A DNA stretch of 8,360 nt. Origin: UBA6921 sp031370545 (GTDB lineage Bacteria; Pseudomonadota; Gammaproteobacteria; SG8-11). Positions 6,990 through 8,360 of the stretch are shown here, piece after piece. The translations under genes and the position numbers were made by a program. The notes beneath the pieces are model-generated. The model did no database searches. It saw only the letters and a list, made by a program, of their open reading frames with translations, and was not told where the DNA came from. The stretch spans positions 1 through 8,360 of the forward strand of contig JANMQQ010000148.1 in NCBI GenBank assembly GCA_031370545.1, read 5' to 3'. How positions within the stretch are numbered: the first letter of the stretch is position 1; the number at the start of each line of letters is the position of its first letter.

Positions 6990-7062
6990 TTTGTTTTGTT
7001 TTTGGTGTGGGTTCACTTGAGTTCGGGTTTTTGTTCTTCGTAGTTGGCAGTGTGTTGGTTGC

Positions 7063-7344
7063 GTGAAGTGCGCGGATTTTGTTCAGCTTCAATGGCGCCT
7101 GAAACTGTTGATCCGTTTGCCCCACGTGGGCTTGAAGTTCAAGCTCTGCTCACCGACGTTGGTGCATTCTGTTTTTCACTCTGTAAGAAACCGTGCGCGG
7201 GGCAAGCCGTGGCGTTTTACTACTTACCAGGCAGCGCGCGGGGCGCGGTTACAGAAAAGCGTCGTTCTCCGACCCGCACTGGTTTATTTTCGGGCGGTGG
7301 CTCGTCCCACCGCTCTAACAATTCGTTCAAGCGGACGCGCCTAG
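7063..7344 (+). CDS. Doubtful open frame in cassette 3
   Basis: A 93-codon frame from a GTG, ending inside attC3, as cassette genes often do. Against it: no ribosome site, a rare start, and a last stretch (about 83-93, TIRSSGRA) that is only the translation of attC. There is no recognisable domain or membrane helix. Listed because it is the only frame of cassette 3 contained within the cassette. Confidence 0.2.
   Translation: MKCADFVQLQWRLKLLIRLPHVGLKFKLCSPTLVHSVFHSVRNRARGKPWRFTTYQAARGARLQKSVVLRPALVYFRAVARPTALTIRSSGRA
7294..7313. repeat. Inverted repeat abutting attC3
   Basis: GCGGTGG (7294-7300) and CCACCGC (7307-7313) form a perfect 7-base-pair stem with a 6-base loop. The last base is also the first base of the R'' box of attC3. 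There is no T-run after it, so it is not a typical Rho-independent terminator. Confidence 0.7.
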
Positions 7345-7373
7345 CGGCGCGCCGCTTAACTCAAACGTTAGCC
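7313..7373 (+). repeat. attC: attC3 (end of cassette 3)
   Basis: A 61-base attC. R'' is CTCTAAC (7313-7319), matching the start of cassette 3; R' is GTTAGCC (7367-7373), with the crossover after G7367. TTCAAGCGG pairs with CCGCTTAA leaving one extrahelical C, and CGCGCC pairs with GGCGCG in the centre around a TAGC loop, a very GC-rich hairpin. Confidence 0.93.
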
Positions 7374-7385
7374 CTCTAGGAAGTC

Positions 7386-7778
7386 ATGGAAGCCACAACG
7401 TCTAACGTTATTTCAGCAGTATTTGCATACCTCCAGTTCTGGCTGGCTCCATTGCTTACTCTGGTTGTAAGTGGCGTGTACTTCCGCGCGTCCTCACCAA
7501 ACCATTCGCTCGGCAAAAAACTAGCAGTCTCTGCGCATGGTGTGGTTATCACGGTGTTGTACGTTGGAGCCATGGTCATATGGTGGTCCGGGGGAAGCAA
7601 TCCTATTTATGAAAGGCCGTTTTTACTCTTGCTCAGCATCCCTGCAGTCCTTATCGTTTACTCATTGTTCGCATTTCGTGGTCGGCTGTCCGTTCACTTA
7701 CTTCAAGTCATAAACATTGCTGCTTTAGCATGGACGTACTTCATTGGCATCATGGCTGTTACAGGAAATTGGTTGTGA
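7386..7778 (+). CDS. Cassette 4: four-helix integral membrane protein, function unknown
   Basis: A 130-residue protein from the ATG at 7386, preceded by AGGAAG at 7378-7383, so the ribosome site lies within the first 16 bases of the cassette. Hydrophobic stretches near 8-33, 45-67, 78-96 and 103-126 predict four membrane helices and little else. The loop after helix 1 carries basic residues (FRASSPNHSLGKK), which by the positive-inside rule puts it in the cytoplasm and both ends outside. There is no signal peptide and I do not recognise a family. It stops at 7776-7778, seven bases before attC4, typical for a cassette gene. Expression would depend on Pc or a promoter in cassette 3. Confidence 0.85.
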   Translation: MEATTSNVISAVFAYLQFWLAPLLTLVVSGVYFRASSPNHSLGKKLAVSAHGVVITVLYVGAMVIWWSGGSNPIYERPFLLLLSIPAVLIVYSLFAFRGRLSVHLLQVINIAALAWTYFIGIMAVTGNWL

Positions 7779-7785
7779 GAGCGAG

Positions 7786-7856
7786 GGCTAACCCCGCGTT
7801 CAACACGGACCTTCGGGTCGCTGCGCGTCCCTCGGCCGGTTAACGCAACGTTGGGC
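7786..7856 (+). repeat. attC: attC4 (end of cassette 4)
   Basis: A 71-base attC. R'' is GGCTAAC (7786-7792), matching the start of cassette 4; R' is GTTGGGC (7850-7856), with the crossover after G7850. Between the R boxes it differs from attC1 by two substitutions and one missing base (55 of 58 identical). One substitution places a T-T mismatch in the central GGG/CCC stem. R' has GTTG rather than GTTA, which is tolerated in attC sites. Confidence 0.95.
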
Positions 7857-7881
7857 GTCACAACCAATGAGGTTCGTTTAG

Positions 7882-8127
7882 ATGCTTCTCGCAGAACGCG
7901 AAGAGTTGTGGCCTCGTCTGGAGAAACACGGCGAGACGAAGGTGCGTGAGATGCTAGCCGCGAATCAGTTCGAGGCACACGAAGAGGAGGAAGTGCAAGA
8001 GTGGCTTACACGCCAGGCCGCTGTTGGTGCCATCAAAGAAGCAAAGATCACAAAGTGGGCCGCAATCATCGGTGCTGCAGCTGCGGCAGTAGCTGCCGTA
8101 GCGAGTGTGTGGGGGCTATTTAAGTGA
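7882..8127 (+). CDS. Cassette 5: small protein with one C-terminal membrane helix
   Basis: An 81-residue protein from the ATG at 7882, with TGAGG (7868-7872) 9 bases upstream as ribosome site. Residues 1-57 are charged and helical, with an acidic patch (EAHEEEEVQEW, 31-41) and a basic one before the membrane (IKEAKITK). Residues 59-80 (WAAIIGAAAAAVAAVASVWG and following) form a single Ala-rich membrane helix that ends almost at the C-terminus, so it is tail-anchored with the bulk in the cytoplasm. No catalytic motif is seen and the family has no function I can name. It could be a membrane-bound adaptor or a small regulatory subunit. A 4-codon frame (ATG 7867 to TAG 7881) ends directly before its start. 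The gene stops 7 bases before attC5. Confidence 0.82.
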   Translation: MLLAEREELWPRLEKHGETKVREMLAANQFEAHEEEEVQEWLTRQAAVGAIKEAKITKWAAIIGAAAAAVAAVASVWGLFK

Positions 8128-8134
8128 AAGTGCC

Positions 8135-8212
8135 GCCCAACAAGGCGCTCCAGTCGACGTCTCTGTCGGCGCTCCGCGCCGCCAGAGACGCGCCTGAGCT
8201 TGGTCGTTAGGC
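8135..8212 (+). repeat. attC: attC5 (end of cassette 5)
   Basis: A 78-base attC of a different type from the other four. R'' is GCCCAAC (8135-8141), matching the start of cassette 5; R' is GTTAGGC (8206-8212), with the crossover after G8206. GCTCCAG pairs with CTGAGC leaving one extrahelical C. The centre is a long hairpin: GTCTCTG (8159-8165) with CAGAGAC (8183-8189), and GGCGC with GCGCC inside. Confidence 0.93.
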
Positions 8213-8219
8213 CACATTC

Positions 8220-8360
8220 ATGAACACTATCCATTTGCAAAAAGTTGCGTCCGTCCCGATGGATCAAGGATTACTCAATCAGGCTGTTGGCTTCTTTAAT
8301 GCAGCTTCCCGCTGCTTTGCAAACGTCGCTATTACCCCTCGTATCAATAACTCCCCAATG
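8220..8360 (+). CDS. Cassette 6: start of an unrecognised protein, cut by the window end
   Basis: An open frame of 47 codons from the ATG at 8220 to the last base, without a stop. The start is 13 bases inside cassette 6, where cassette genes usually begin. There is no strong ribosome site (TTAGG at 8207-8211 is part of R'), so the start is not certain; another ATG lies at codon 14. The N-terminus reads MNTIHLQKVASVPMDQG, with no signal peptide. Too little is present to assign a family. Confidence 0.6.
   Translation, partial: MNTIHLQKVASVPMDQGLLNQAVGFFNAASRCFANVAITPRINNSPM

Larger units (their letters stand above)
6984..7367 (+). mobile_element. Cassette 3: apparently without a gene
   Basis: The cassette is 384 bases long. 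It opens with about 30 bases made almost only of T and G on the plus strand (6984-7013). Two overlapping open frames exist: 93 codons from a GTG at 7063 to a stop at 7342-7344 inside attC3, and 111 codons from a TTG at 7044 that runs past the cassette end to 7379. Neither has a ribosome site, a domain, a signal or a natural-looking composition (rich in Arg, Leu and Ser, with the C-terminus coded by attC). On the minus strand only a GTG frame of about 46 codons (7153 down to 7016) is seen. I regard it as gene-less: it may carry an RNA, a promoter or a decayed gene. Confidence 0.6.
4857..8360. mobile_element. Chromosomal-type integron: intI, attI and at least six gene cassettes
   Basis: The order is intI (minus strand), attI, then cassettes on the plus strand, the classic orientation. 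Boundaries were set by matching each R'' box to the start of its own cassette: GTATAAC (6613) to GTTATAC (5965); GTATAAC (6932) to GTTATAC (6678); CTCTAAC (7313) to GTTAGAG (6983); GGCTAAC (7786) to GTTAGCC (7367); GCCCAAC (8135) to GTTGGGC (7850). All five match perfectly. This gives cassettes of 713, 305, 384, 483 and 356 bases and a sixth that starts at 8207 and runs off the window. No transposon, IS element or resistance gene is present, which suggests a sedentary integron. The array's far end is not visible. Confidence 0.95.

Noticed and set aside
7044..7379. 111-codon frame in cassette 3
   Set aside because: It starts at TTG with no ribosome site, passes through attC3 and ends beyond the cassette, so it cannot be a cassette gene; its end is translated attC.
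6613..8212. Palindromic repeats considered as a CRISPR array or REP elements
   Set aside because: The repeats are bounded by R''/R' boxes complementary to the cassette starts and carry extrahelical bases, which defines attC sites; spacing is irregular and the spacers contain genes.

Overview
The window joins a chromosomal signalling gene cluster to an integron. The first part (1-4830) has moderately high GC and reads left to right: an alpha/beta hydrolase, a CHASE2-domain transmembrane Ser/Thr protein kinase, a PP2C-type phosphatase and an FHA-domain protein. The genes are tightly packed: the kinase and phosphatase overlap by 4 bases and only 3 bases separate the phosphatase from the FHA gene. 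This is a complete write/erase/read set for protein phosphothreonine. The architecture, a Gram-negative lipoprotein signal and the integron integrase type all suggest a free-living proteobacterium (beta or gamma, environmental). I cannot name the species.

The second part (4857-8360) is an integron in the standard layout. intI is on the minus strand (4857-5852). A 113-base attI region (5853-5965) separates it from a cassette array on the plus strand. I could place cassette boundaries to the base, because the first six bases of each cassette plus the preceding G are the exact reverse complement of the R'' box of that cassette's own attC. Cassette 1 is 5966-6678, cassette 2 is 6679-6983, cassette 3 is 6984-7367, cassette 4 is 7368-7850, cassette 5 is 7851-8206, and cassette 6 runs from 8207 off the end. 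The five attC sites are at 6613-6684, 6932-6989, 7313-7373, 7786-7856 and 8135-8212.

Cassette contents are a secreted lipoprotein starting at TTG, a small winged-helix-like protein encoded on the opposite strand, an apparently gene-less cassette with a hairpin against its attC, a four-helix membrane protein, a small protein with one C-terminal membrane helix, and the start of an unrecognised protein. Three of the five genes look envelope-associated. None is recognisable as a resistance gene, and together with the similar attC sites (1 resembles 4; 2 resembles 3) this fits a sedentary chromosomal integron rather than a clinical mobile one.

The signalling genes and the integron are convergent with 26 bases between them. 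Nothing in the sequence ties the two functionally. The most novel material is in the cassettes and the attI region.
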